Below are positions 1 through 8,869 of a DNA stretch of 64,000 bases, piece after piece. The stretch covers positions 6,497,057 to 6,561,056 of the forward strand of contig NZ_JAINUL010000001.1 of assembly GCF_020639365.1 (NCBI RefSeq). Reading direction: 5' to 3'. Made by a program: the position numbers and the translations under genes. The notes under the pieces were generated by a model that saw only the letters and a program-made list of their open reading frames with translations, was not told the origin of the DNA and did no database searches. Position 1 is the stretch's first letter. Every line of letters starts with the position of its first letter. The stretch is from Streptomyces flavotricini (GTDB lineage Bacteria > Actinomycetota > Actinomycetes > Streptomycetales > Streptomycetaceae).

Positions 1-1811
1 TGTTCACGCCGGAGATGACCACCTGCCAGACGGCGTCGGCGAGCGACCCCAACGACCGGTGGAAGCCCGAGGACTGCCAGTCCGGCTTCAACTTCCCGGA
101 CGACGAGAAGCTCATCCAGGCGGAGTTCGCGAAGAACGTCCCCTTCGCCCTCGCGGTCGGCGAGAGCGCCGCCCACCCGGACCAGCCGAAGTCCTCCGTG
201 GGCCTGAGCGCCGCCGACTTCACCCCGGACCCCTTCACCACCTCCTACGTGGCCAAGGGCGAGGACCAGACGGTCTCCGTCACCGCCCGCAAGGCGCTGA
301 AGGACAAGCAGCTCAAGTTCCGGATCAACGGCGGCCGCACGCACGACGACGGGCTCAAGGCCTGGAAGGGCGGCGACGTCTACGGCGGCGAAGACAACAA
401 CTGGTTCGACGAGTACCGGGCCGAGGTTGACGGCGCCAAGCCCGGTGACAAGGTCGAGGTCTGGTTCACCGGCCGTGACGGCTCCGGCAGGCAGGTCTCC
501 AGCGGGCACTTCACGTACACGGTGGCCGAGCGGCCGCGCGCCGACGTCCTGGTGATCGCGGAGGAGGGCGCCAGGGCCCAGCACGCACAGGAGTACGTCG
601 ACGCCCTGCGCGCCAACGGCAAGTCGGCGGCGGTGTGGGACGTGGCCACGCAGGGCGCCCCGCACCACCTCGGTGTGCTCTCCCACTTCCGCACGGCCGT
701 CCACTACACCGGTGCCAAGACCCCCGGCGGCGACACCCAGCTCGCCGTGAGGGACTTCCTCAACGAGGGCGGCAAGCTGATCGAGGCGGGCGAGCTCGCG
801 GGCGGCAACGCCCAGGTCGGCCGCGCCGTGACGAACGACTTCAGCCAGTACTACCTCGGCGCCTACAGCCGTACGAGTGCCGGCGGCGCGAAGGGCTTCA
901 CCGGTACGGGTGCCCTCACCGGCGCCAAGGGCGGCCTGGCCGACGCGGCGGGCAACCCGTTCAACGCCCCCGGCTCGTACGCGGTCACCTCCGACTCCCT
1001 GCCGGCGGCGCAGTTCCCGCAGTTCAAGAGCGCGCAGGCGGGCCAGTACGCCGGGGTCGTGAACCCGTACGCCCCCTACTCCGGCACGGGGATGGCCGCG
1101 GCCACCCACGAGGACGACGAGTGGAAGCGGCTGACCCGCACCATCGACCTGACCAAGGTCACCGCCGCCGACAACCCGCAGCTCAAGATGGCCCTCAACT
1201 GGAACACCGAGGAGGGCTACGACCACGCGATCCTGGAGGCCCACACCACCGGCGCCGAGGACTGGACCACGCTGCCCGAGGCGGGCGGTCTGAGCGGCAA
1301 CGCCGTCCCGACCGAGTGCGAGGCCGGGTTCTACGTCAACGGCCACCCCTTCCTGAAGCACTACCTGACCCTCGACAGCGCCGGCTGCACGGCCAGTGGC
1401 ACGAGCGGCCGGTGGAACAGCTTCACCGGGTCCTCCGACGGCTGGAAGCAGGTCGCCTTCGACCTGAGCGCGTACGCGGGCAAGACCGTCGAGGTCTCCC
1501 TCTCCTACGTCTCGGACGGCGGCTCCGGCGGCCGCGGCCTCTTCGCGGACGACGCGCGCGTCTCCGTCGGGGGAGCCGACCAGGCCGTGGAGGGGTTCGA
1601 GACCTCCCTGGGTGCCTGGACCGCCCAGGGCGCACCTGCCGGAAGTCCCGCGGTTCCGGGCGATTGGGCCCGGTCCGGCGAGCTGTTCAAGTCGTACGCC
1701 TCGGTGACTACGCGTAACACGGTGCTCCTCGGCTTCGGCCTCGAACACCTGCCGGCGGCGGCCGACCGAGCCGTACTCGTCGGTAAGGCGCTCAGGTCGC
1801 TGCACCGCTGA
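1..1811 (+). CDS. Secreted M14-family zinc carboxypeptidase, C-terminal part (5' end outside window)
   Basis: The reading frame is open from base 3, so the N-terminus lies upstream; about 602 residues are visible. The first visible residues (FTPEMT) look like the segment that carries the general-base glutamate of M14 metallopeptidases, so the zinc ligands would lie before the window; this is inferred. After a short end of the peptidase domain come an Ig-like region (about residues 65-170), a region resembling a glutamine amidotransferase-like fold, and two MAM/immune-inhibitor-A-like beta modules near the C-terminus, with text such as TIDLTKVTAADNPQLK. This composition is typical of large secreted Streptomyces carboxypeptidases that digest peptides outside the cell. 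A stem-loop terminator follows, separating it from gap. The family call rests on the tail only. Confidence 0.75.
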   Translation, partial: FTPEMTTCQTASASDPNDRWKPEDCQSGFNFPDDEKLIQAEFAKNVPFALAVGESAAHPDQPKSSVGLSAADFTPDPFTTSYVAKGEDQTVSVTARKALKDKQLKFRINGGRTHDDGLKAWKGGDVYGGEDNNWFDEYRAEVDGAKPGDKVEVWFTGRDGSGRQVSSGHFTYTVAERPRADVLVIAEEGARAQHAQEYVDALRANGKSAAVWDVATQGAPHHLGVLSHFRTAVHYTGAKTPGGDTQLAVRDFLNEGGKLIEAGELAGGNAQVGRAVTNDFSQYYLGAYSRTSAGGAKGFTGTGALTGAKGGLADAAGNPFNAPGSYAVTSDSLPAAQFPQFKSAQAGQYAGVVNPYAPYSGTGMAAATHEDDEWKRLTRTIDLTKVTAADNPQLKMALNWNTEEGYDHAILEAHTTGAEDWTTLPEAGGLSGNAVPTECEAGFYVNGHPFLKHYLTLDSAGCTASGTSGRWNSFTGSSDGWKQVAFDLSAYAGKTVEVSLSYVSDGGSGGRGLFADDARVSVGGADQAVEGFETSLGAWTAQGAPAGSPAVPGDWARSGELFKSYASVTTRNTVLLGFGLEHLPAAADRAVLVGKALRSLHR

Positions 1812-1856
1812 TCATACGAGCCCCTTTCGCTCACTCTGAGTGATGGGGGCGGAAGT

Positions 1857-1896
1857 CCCCGGGTCCCGTTCCGAGCGCAGCGTACGGGCCCCGGGG
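1857..1896 (+). terminator. Stem-loop terminator after the carboxypeptidase gene
   Basis: Arms 1857-1869 and 1884-1896 pair over 13 positions with one mismatch around a 14-nt loop, 45 bases after the stop codon. A smaller perfect dyad, TCACTC-T-GAGTGA, lies at 1831-1843 just upstream. No U-tract follows, as is usual in Streptomyces. Confidence 0.65.
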
Positions 1897-2041
1897 GCGG
1901 TCTCCCGTGTGGCGAGGGGAGTGTCAGGTCCCGGCCGATGTCACTCAAAAGCTCACGGAGAGGTAGGGTCGTAAGCGGTCGGGGACATCCCATACAGCTC
2001 GCCGGCGGGACAGGCCGGCGCACCAACGAGGAGATCGGTTC

Positions 2042-3049
<1,008 letters not shown>

Positions 3050-3084
3050 GTCTCAGGTAGCAGGGCCAGGCACCAAGATGTGAG

Positions 3085-3128
3085 GACAGGGTCCGGTCAG
3101 CGCGATGGAGCGCTGCACGGGCCCTGTC
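3085..3128 (+). terminator. Stem-loop between gap and pgk (terminator or processing site)
   Basis: The outer stem GACAGGG/CCCTGTC extends to about 11 pairs, including one G-U. A second 6-bp stem CAGCGC/GCGCTG sits inside it after a 2x2 internal loop. It lies within the 144-base gap between two genes of one pathway, so partial termination or mRNA processing is as likely as full termination. Confidence 0.55.
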
Positions 3129-3193
3129 GTCTGCCTCCACCGATCGGCCCCGCACCGGCAGAACCCGTGTATGGGGATAAGGAGTAGAAACAC

Positions 3194-4405
3194 ATGAAGA
3201 CGATCGACGAACTGCTCGCCGACGGCGTGACCGGCAAGCGGGTCTTCGTCCGCGCCGACCTCAACGTGCCGCTCGCGGGCGACACGATCACCGACGACGG
3301 CCGCATCCGTGCCGTGCAGCCGACCATCGCGAAGCTCGCCGAAGCCGGCGCCCGCGTGATCGTCGCCTCGCACCTGGGTCGCCCCAAGGGCGCCCCGGAC
3401 CCGGCCTTCTCACTCGCTCCGGCCGCCAAGCGACTCGGTGAACTGCTCGGTGCGGACGTCGCGTTCGCCACCGACACCGTCGGTTCCTCCGCCAAGGAGA
3501 CCGTGGCCGCCCTCGCCGACGGCCAGGTCGCCGTCATCGAGAACCTGCGTTTCAACGCCGGTGAGACCTCGAAGGACGACGCCGAGCGCGGCGCCTTCGC
3601 GGACCAGCTCGCCGAGCTCGCCGACGTCTACGTCGGCGACGGCTTCGGCGCCGTCCACCGCAAGCACGCCTCGGTCTTCGACCTGCCCGCGCGCCTCCCG
3701 CACGTGGCCGGCTACCTGATCGCCACCGAGGTCGGCGTCCTGAAGAAGCTGACCGCCGAGGTCAAGCGCCCCTACGTGGTCGTCCTCGGCGGCGCCAAGG
3801 TCTCCGACAAGCTGGCCGTCATCGACCAGCTGCTCGGCAAGGCCGATCGCATCCTCATCGGCGGCGGCATGGCGTACACCTTCCTCTACGCCAAGGGCCA
3901 CGAGGTCGGCATCTCCCTGCTCCAGAAGGACCAGGTGGACGTCGTCAAGGAGTACATGGCGCGCGCCGAGAAGCTGGGCGTCGAGCTGGTCCTCCCGGTC
4001 GACATCCTGGCCTCGGCGGACTTCCCCGACCTCAAGGGCAAGACCCCGGCCGAGTTCGTCACCGTCGACGCGGACAAGATCCCCGCCGACAAGGAGGGTC
4101 TGGACATCGGTCCGAAGACCCGTGAGCTGTACGCGTCGAAGATCGCCGACGCGGAGACCGTCTTCTGGAACGGTCCCCTGGGCGTCTTCGAGCACCCCGA
4201 CTACGCCGGAGGCACCCGCGCCATCGCGCAGGCCCTCGTCGACAGCAGCGCGTTCACCGTGGTCGGCGGCGGCGACTCCGCCGCGGCCGTGCGCACGCTC
4301 GGCTTCGACGAGAACGCTTTCGGTCACATCTCGACCGGTGGCGGCGCCTCCCTCGAATACCTCGAGGGCAAGACGCTCCCCGGCCTCGCCGCACTGGAGG
4401 TCTGA
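3194..4405 (+). CDS. pgk: Phosphoglycerate kinase
   Basis: Transfers the acyl phosphate of 1,3-bisphosphoglycerate to ADP, the first ATP-yielding step of glycolysis. It has 403 residues, full length. Recognisable motifs are FVRADLNVPL near the N-terminus (3-phosphoglycerate binding), HLGRPKG, the nucleotide-binding segment FWNGPLGVFE, and the C-terminal GGGDSAAAV loop. The ATG start at 3194 follows AAGGAG (3178-3183). The stop is six bases before the tpiA start, so the two genes are surely cotranscribed and translationally close. Confidence 0.97.
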   Translation: MKTIDELLADGVTGKRVFVRADLNVPLAGDTITDDGRIRAVQPTIAKLAEAGARVIVASHLGRPKGAPDPAFSLAPAAKRLGELLGADVAFATDTVGSSAKETVAALADGQVAVIENLRFNAGETSKDDAERGAFADQLAELADVYVGDGFGAVHRKHASVFDLPARLPHVAGYLIATEVGVLKKLTAEVKRPYVVVLGGAKVSDKLAVIDQLLGKADRILIGGGMAYTFLYAKGHEVGISLLQKDQVDVVKEYMARAEKLGVELVLPVDILASADFPDLKGKTPAEFVTVDADKIPADKEGLDIGPKTRELYASKIADAETVFWNGPLGVFEHPDYAGGTRAIAQALVDSSAFTVVGGGDSAAAVRTLGFDENAFGHISTGGGASLEYLEGKTLPGLAALEV

Positions 4406-4411
4406 ACCCGT

Positions 4412-5188
4412 ATGACCACGCGTACCCCGCTGATGGCGGGCAACTGGAAGATGAACCTCAACCACCTCGAGGCCATCGCACACGTCCAGAAGCTCTCTTT
4501 CGCGCTCGCCGACAAGGACTACGACGCCGTCGAGGTCGCGGTCCTGCCGCCCTTCGTCGACCTGCGCTCGGTCCAGACCCTGGTCGACGGCGACAAGCTG
4601 AAGATCAAGTACGGCGCCCAGGACATCTCGGCGCACGACTCCGGCGCCTACACCGGCGAGATCTCCGGCTCCATGCTCGCGAAGCTGAAGTGCACGTACG
4701 TGGCCGTCGGCCACAGCGAGCGCCGCCAGTACCACGGCGAGAGCGACGAGCTCTGCAACGCCAAGGTCAAGGCCGCCTACCGGCACGGGATCACCCCGAT
4801 CCTCTGCGTCGGCGAGGGCCTGGACGTCCGCAAGGCCGGACAGCAGGTCCCCCACACCCTGGCCCAGGTCGACGGCGGCCTCAAGGACCTCCCGGCCGAG
4901 CAGGCCGAGTCCATCGTGATCGCCTACGAGCCCGTCTGGGCGATCGGTACCGGCGAGGTCGCCACCCCCGAAGACGCGCAGGAGGTCTGCGGGGCGATCC
5001 GCACCCGCCTCGCCGAGCTCTACTCCCAGGAGCTGGCCGACAAGGTCCGCATCCAGTACGGCGGCTCGGTCAAGTCCGGCAACATCGCGGCGATCATGGC
5101 GCAGCCCGATGTCGACGGCGCCCTGATCGGCGGCGCGGCACTGGACGCGGACGAATTCGTGAAGATCGTCCGCTTCCGCGACCAGTGA
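4412..5188 (+). CDS. tpiA: Triosephosphate isomerase
   Basis: Interconverts dihydroxyacetone phosphate and glyceraldehyde-3-phosphate. It is a 258-residue TIM barrel. The catalytic residues are visible: K13 in GNWKMN, H101 in VGHSERR and E173 in AYEPVWAIGTG, with the phosphate-gripping loop directly after. The C-terminal phosphate-binding motif QYGGSVK is present. It follows pgk after six bases. A hairpin between its stop and secG suggests that only part of transcription runs on into secG. Confidence 0.97.
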   Translation: MTTRTPLMAGNWKMNLNHLEAIAHVQKLSFALADKDYDAVEVAVLPPFVDLRSVQTLVDGDKLKIKYGAQDISAHDSGAYTGEISGSMLAKLKCTYVAVGHSERRQYHGESDELCNAKVKAAYRHGITPILCVGEGLDVRKAGQQVPHTLAQVDGGLKDLPAEQAESIVIAYEPVWAIGTGEVATPEDAQEVCGAIRTRLAELYSQELADKVRIQYGGSVKSGNIAAIMAQPDVDGALIGGAALDADEFVKIVRFRDQ

Positions 5189-5240
5189 CCTGCGTGATCG
5201 TCGCAGCGAGTATGCGGTAGGGCGGATCCGTCGTACCCTT

Positions 5241-5281
5241 GCGGGGGCCAGGAGGCTGAACCGACAGCCACTGGCCCCCGC
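5241..5281 (+). terminator. Stem-loop between tpiA and secG
   Basis: A perfect 10-bp stem (5241-5250 with 5272-5281) encloses a loop that holds a smaller GGCT/AGCC stem. It stands 52 bases before the secG start and may be a partial terminator or attenuator. Confidence 0.55.
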
Positions 5282-5333
5282 GCACGTCAAGCGGAGCCGG
5301 ACAGCCAGTGAAGCCAGAAAGTAGGAATCAGCC

Positions 5334-5561
5334 GTGATTATGGGGTTCTCGATCGCCCTGATCGTCTTCAGCGCCCTGCTGATGCTGCTCGTGCTGATGC
5401 ACAAGGGCAAGGGCGGCGGCCTTTCCGACATGTTCGGCGGCGGCATGCAGTCCTCCGTCGGCGGCTCCTCGGTCGCGGAGCGCAACCTGGACCGCATCAC
5501 CGTCGTGATCGGCCTGCTCTGGTTCGCCTGCATCATGGCGCTCGGGATTCTGCTGAAGTAG
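5334..5561 (+). CDS. secG: Protein-export membrane protein SecG
   Basis: Small accessory subunit of the SecYEG translocon, which assists protein export across the cytoplasmic membrane. It has 75 residues. One hydrophobic helix lies at about residues 3-22 and a second at about 52-73, joined by a glycine-rich loop with KGKGGGLSDMFGGGM, the hallmark of SecG. The start is GTG at 5334; a second in-frame ATG lies two codons later (5340). Placement after tpiA is a familiar actinobacterial arrangement. A terminator follows the stop. Confidence 0.93.
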   Translation: MIMGFSIALIVFSALLMLLVLMHKGKGGGLSDMFGGGMQSSVGGSSVAERNLDRITVVIGLLWFACIMALGILLK

Positions 5562-5562
5562 C

Positions 5563-5604
5563 GGAGCCGACGGTTCTGGCCATTGTGCCGGTCCGGTCGG
5601 CTCC
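5563..5604 (+). terminator. Stem-loop terminator after secG
   Basis: GGAGCCGAC (5563-5571) pairs perfectly with GTCGGCTCC (5596-5604), starting two bases after the secG stop codon. It closes the gap-secG transcription unit. Confidence 0.7.
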
Positions 5605-5637
5605 ACCCCGCCTATCATGAGGACTGCGTCCGTGCCC

Positions 5638-5654
5638 TGGAGTGAGTAACTCCA
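5638..5654. promoter_or_regulatory. Inverted repeat in the leader/promoter region of the RbpA-family gene
   Basis: TGGAGT-N5-ACTCCA is a perfect dyad with 6-bp arms, 95 bases before the GTG start at 5749. A -10-like TATCAT lies upstream at 5613-5618 and a TAGACT at 5682-5687 downstream. It could be an operator for one of these promoters. No regulator is assigned. Confidence 0.4.
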
Positions 5655-5748
5655 TGTGATGGACGTGCGTTGGGCCTTACGTAGACTGGGGCGCCCGCAG
5701 CGGAATCCACTCACGCTTCGCGGCACCATCACGCAGGGAGTTACGACC

Positions 5749-6084
5749 GTGGCAAGTGGCAACGCGATCCGTGGCAGTCGGGTCGGAGCGGGGCCGATGG
5801 GTGAGGCCGAGCGCGGCGAGTCCGCGCCCCGCCTGCGCATCTCCTTCTGGTGCTCGAACGGGCACGAGACGCAGCCGAGCTTCGCCAGCGACGCGCAGGT
5901 GCCGGACACCTGGGACTGCCCGCGCTGCGGGTTCCCGGCCGGCCAGGACCGGGACAACCCCCCGGCGCCGCCGCGCACCGAGCCGTACAAGACGCACCTG
6001 GCGTACGTGCGGGAGCGCCGGTCGGACGCCGACGGCGAGGCGATCCTCGCCGAGGCGCTCGCCAAGCTCCGCGGTGAGATCTGA
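5749..6084 (+). CDS. RNA polymerase-binding protein, RbpA family (paralogue)
   Basis: A 111-residue member of the actinobacterial RbpA family, which binds RNA polymerase and the principal sigma factor and stimulates initiation. The core zinc-type region shows a first CSNGH motif and then CPRCG, the usual paired cysteine/histidine ligands. The C-terminal part, from HLAYVRERRSD to the LAEALAKL helix, matches the sigma-interaction region of RbpA. The N-terminus (GNAIRGSRVG) also resembles the RbpA start. Streptomyces normally carries the main rbpA elsewhere, so this is probably the second copy; that is inference. The GTG start at 5749 follows GGGAG (5736-5740). It is flanked by terminators, so it forms its own unit. 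Confidence 0.85.
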   Translation: MASGNAIRGSRVGAGPMGEAERGESAPRLRISFWCSNGHETQPSFASDAQVPDTWDCPRCGFPAGQDRDNPPAPPRTEPYKTHLAYVRERRSDADGEAILAEALAKLRGEI

Positions 6085-6110
6085 CGAACGCAGGAGTGAC
6101 GGTGTGACAT

Positions 6111-6152
6111 GGGGCCCGGCCCGCAGGAGTCTTCTCCAGCGGGCCGGGCCCC
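6111..6152 (+). terminator. Strong terminator after the RbpA-family gene
   Basis: A perfect 14-bp GC-rich stem pairs 6111-6124 with 6139-6152 around a 14-nt loop and is followed by TTTG. It begins 27 bases after the stop codon. Confidence 0.85.
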
Positions 6153-6250
6153 TTTGCGTACCCCGCGCCGAAGGCGCTGTCCGGCACACCCCCCTTTGAT
6201 CCCTTAGGTTGGTGATCGGCGGGGCACGACAGGACGGAAGAAACGGGTTG

Positions 6251-7915
6251 ATGTCCGAGATGAACGCAGACAGCCGTACGAGGCTCAACCGGACGCCCGA
6301 GTGGCTGGCACTCGGCAAGCACCGCGAAGAGCTGGGGCAGACGCACCTGCGCGAGCTGTTCGCGGCGGATCCGAGCCGGGGAACCGGCTACACGCTGCGG
6401 GTCGGGGACCTGTACATCGACTACTCGAAGCACCTGGTGACGGACGAGACGCTGGAGCTGCTGCGCGAGCTGGCGGCTGCGACGGGCGTGGCCGAGCTGC
6501 GCGAGGCGATGTTCCGCGGCGAGAAGATCAATACGACGGAGGACCGGGCGGTCCTGCACACCGCGCTGCGCGCGCCGCAGGACGCGGTGATCGAGGTGGA
6601 CGGCGAGAACGTCGTCCCCGCGGTGCACGCCGTGCTCGACAAGATGGCGGCCTTCTCCGACCAGGTCCGGTCGGGGGAGTGGACCGGCTTCACCGGCGAG
6701 CGCATCAAGAACGTGGTCAACATCGGCATCGGCGGCTCCGATCTGGGCCCGGCGATGGCGTACGAGGCGCTGCGCGCGTTCACCGACCGCGGTCTGACCG
6801 TGCGGTTCGTGTCCAACGTGGACGGCGCGGACCTGCACGAGGCCGTACGGGACCTGGACCCGGCGCAGACGCTGTTCATCATCGCCTCCAAGACCTTCAC
6901 CACCATCGAGACCATCACCAACGCCGAGTCGGCGCGGGAGTGGCTGCTGGCGGGTCTGGGCGGTGACGCGGCCGCCGTGGCACGGCACTTCGTGGCGCTG
7001 TCGACCAACGAGGAGAAGGTCACCGCGTTCGGCATCGATCCGGCCAACATGTTCGGGTTCTGGGACTGGGTCGGCGGGCGCTACTCCTTCGACTCCGCGA
7101 TCGGGCTCTCGCTGATGATCGCGATCGGGCCGGACGCCTTCCGCGAGATGCTGGGTGGCTTCCGGACGGTGGACGAGCACTTCCGCACAGCCCCGCCGGA
7201 GCAGAACGTGCCGCTCCTGATGGGCATGTTGGGGGTCTGGTACGGGGCGTTCTTCGACGCGCAGTCGCACGCGGTCCTCCCGTACAGCCACTACCTCTCC
7301 CGTTTCACCGCGTACCTCCAGCAGCTGGACATGGAGTCCAACGGCAAGTCCGTGGACCGGGACGGCAATCCGGTGGACTGGCAGACCGGTCCAGTGGTGT
7401 GGGGAACGCCCGGCACCAACGGGCAGCACGCGTACTACCAGTTGATCCACCAGGGCACGAAGGTGATCCCGGCGGACTTCATCGGCTTCGCCCGGCCGCT
7501 CGGTGAACTGGAGCCGAAGCTGGCGGACCAGCACGACCTGCTGATGGCGAACTTCTTCGCGCAGACGCAGGCGCTGGCCTTCGGCAAGACGGCGGACGAG
7601 GTCCGCGCGGAGGGCGTGGCGGAGCCGCTGGTCCCGCACAAGACGTTCAAGGGCAACCACCCGACGACGACGATCCTGGCGCAGGACCTCACCCCGGCGG
7701 TGCTGGGCCAGCTGATCGCGCTGTACGAGCACAAGGTGTTCGTACAGGGCGCGGTGTGGAACATCGACTCCTTCGACCAGTGGGGAGTGGAGCTCGGCAA
7801 GGTGCTGGCGAAGCGGGTCGAGCCGGCTCTGACGGACGGCGCGGAGGTGCCGGGGCTGGACGCCTCCTCCAAGGCCCTGGTGGCCGCATACCGTCAGCTG
7901 CGCGGCCGCAGCTGA
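6251..7915 (+). CDS. pgi: Glucose-6-phosphate isomerase
   Basis: Interconverts glucose-6-phosphate and fructose-6-phosphate, linking glycolysis to the pentose-phosphate genes encoded next to it. It has 554 residues, the long type common in bacteria. Signatures present are NIGIGGSDLGP (sugar-phosphate loop), ASKTFTTIET, WDWVGGRYS and the C-terminal NIDSFDQWGVELGK. The ATG at 6251 gives the natural length; only a weak ribosome binding site (GGAAGAAA) is visible. It converges with pgl, and a shared terminator lies between them. Confidence 0.96.
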   Translation: MSEMNADSRTRLNRTPEWLALGKHREELGQTHLRELFAADPSRGTGYTLRVGDLYIDYSKHLVTDETLELLRELAAATGVAELREAMFRGEKINTTEDRAVLHTALRAPQDAVIEVDGENVVPAVHAVLDKMAAFSDQVRSGEWTGFTGERIKNVVNIGIGGSDLGPAMAYEALRAFTDRGLTVRFVSNVDGADLHEAVRDLDPAQTLFIIASKTFTTIETITNAESAREWLLAGLGGDAAAVARHFVALSTNEEKVTAFGIDPANMFGFWDWVGGRYSFDSAIGLSLMIAIGPDAFREMLGGFRTVDEHFRTAPPEQNVPLLMGMLGVWYGAFFDAQSHAVLPYSHYLSRFTAYLQQLDMESNGKSVDRDGNPVDWQTGPVVWGTPGTNGQHAYYQLIHQGTKVIPADFIGFARPLGELEPKLADQHDLLMANFFAQTQALAFGKTADEVRAEGVAEPLVPHKTFKGNHPTTTILAQDLTPAVLGQLIALYEHKVFVQGAVWNIDSFDQWGVELGKVLAKRVEPALTDGAEVPGLDASSKALVAAYRQLRGRS

Positions 7916-7936
7916 CGGACGGCCGTCGGACACGCA

Positions 7937-7970
7937 AAGGGCCCGCTCCCCGTTCGGGGGGCGGGCCCTT
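7937..7970. terminator. Bidirectional terminator between pgi and pgl
   Basis: AAGGGCCCGC (7937-7946) pairs with GCGGGCCCTT (7961-7970), with further C/G pairing towards a small loop. A-rich bases on one flank and TT on the other suit termination from both sides between these convergent genes. Confidence 0.8.
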
Positions 7971-7991
7971 CGGCCGTACGGGGCCGTCGGA

Positions 7992-8780
7992 TCAGGAGGC
8001 GGCCGGCGGGTACAGACCCACCGGGAGCTTCGCCGCGGCCGTGCGGTCCAGCAGCCACAGGGTGCGGGAGCGGCCGTACGCCTGTGCGGCGGGTGCCTGG
8101 ACGGCGCCGGCGCCGCCGAGGGCGATGGCCACCGCCCCGGCCTTGTCCTCGCCCGCCGCCAGCAGCCAGACCTCGCGGGCCGCCCTGATGGCCGGGAGGG
8201 TCAGGGAGATCCGGGTGGGCGGCGGCTTGGGTGCGCCGTGCACGCCGACGACCGTGCGCTCGCTCTCGCGGGAGGCCGGGTGCTCGGGGAAGAGCGAGGC
8301 GATGTGGGTGTCCGGGCCGACGCCCAGCATCAGGACGTCGAAGGTGGGGACCGGCCCGTGGTCCTCGGGCCCGGCGGCCTTGGCCAGCTCGGCCGCGTAG
8401 GCGGCGGCCGCGGCGTCCACGTCCGCCCCGTACGGGCCGTCGGAGGCGGGCATGGCGTGCACGCGGGCCGGGTCGACGGGTACGGAGTCCAGGAGGGCCT
8501 CACGGGCCTGGGTGTGGTTGCGCTCGGGGTCGTCGGCGGGGACGTAGCGCTCGTCGCCCCACCAGAGGTCGATCCGCGACCAGTCGACGGCGTCGCGGGC
8601 CGGGGCCGCGGCGAGCGCGGCGAGGAGGCCGTTGCCGTTGCGGCCGCCGGTGAGGACGACGGAGGCGCTGCCGCGGGCGGCCTGCGCGTCGACGATCTTG
8701 GTGATGAGCCGGGCCGCTGCGGCCTGGGCCATCAGCTCCTTGTCCCGGTGGACGACGACCTGGGGAGTCGTCATGCCCAT
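7992..8780 (-). CDS. pgl: 6-phosphogluconolactonase
   Basis: Hydrolyses 6-phosphogluconolactone to 6-phosphogluconate, the second oxidative pentose-phosphate step. It has 262 residues, with the family motifs VLTGGRNGNGLL (sugar-phosphate binding), WWGDERYVP and MLGVGPDTHIASLFPEHP. Streptomyces genes of this kind are often labelled devB. It is the last gene of the tkt-tal-zwf-opcA-pgl series. A strong hairpin separates it from opcA, so it may be transcribed at a different level. The start is ATG at 8780, or ATG two codons later at 8774; neither has a clear ribosome binding site. Confidence 0.94.
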   Translation of the reverse strand: MGMTTPQVVVHRDKELMAQAAAARLITKIVDAQAARGSASVVLTGGRNGNGLLAALAAAPARDAVDWSRIDLWWGDERYVPADDPERNHTQAREALLDSVPVDPARVHAMPASDGPYGADVDAAAAAYAAELAKAAGPEDHGPVPTFDVLMLGVGPDTHIASLFPEHPASRESERTVVGVHGAPKPPPTRISLTLPAIRAAREVWLLAAGEDKAGAVAIALGGAGAVQAPAAQAYGRSRTLWLLDRTAAAKLPVGLYPPAAS

Positions 8781-8798
8781 GGCTGCCGCCTTGTCGTA

Positions 8799-8822
8799 GT
8801 GCGGGTGTGCGGGTGTGCGGGT
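8799..8822. repeat. Three tandem copies of an 8-bp unit between opcA and pgl
   Basis: GTGCGGGT is repeated three times without a break in the short opcA-pgl spacer. It lies between the opcA terminator-like hairpin and the pgl start. Confidence 0.8.
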
Positions 8823-8830
8823 GTACGGAC

Positions 8831-8863
8831 GCCGCTGCGCGGGGGAAGGCCCCGCGCAGCGGC
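8831..8863 (-). terminator. Perfect hairpin downstream of opcA, before pgl
   Basis: A perfect 14-bp stem with a 5-nt loop (8831-8844 with 8850-8863) starts seven bases after the opcA stop codon on the minus strand. It looks like a full-strength terminator inside the pentose-phosphate gene series. Confidence 0.75.
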
Positions 8864-8869
8864 TACCGC

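Noticed and set aside
3410..5536. A 708-codon minus-strand frame across pgk, tpiA and secG
   Set aside because: Antisense shadow of three certain glycolytic or export genes; the product is low-complexity Asp/Gly/Val/Arg-rich without family features.
5741..7933. A 730-codon open frame on the minus strand across pgi
   Set aside because: It is antisense to a clear pgi gene, has the wrong third-position pattern and encodes no recognisable domain; long shadow frames are normal at 70% GC.
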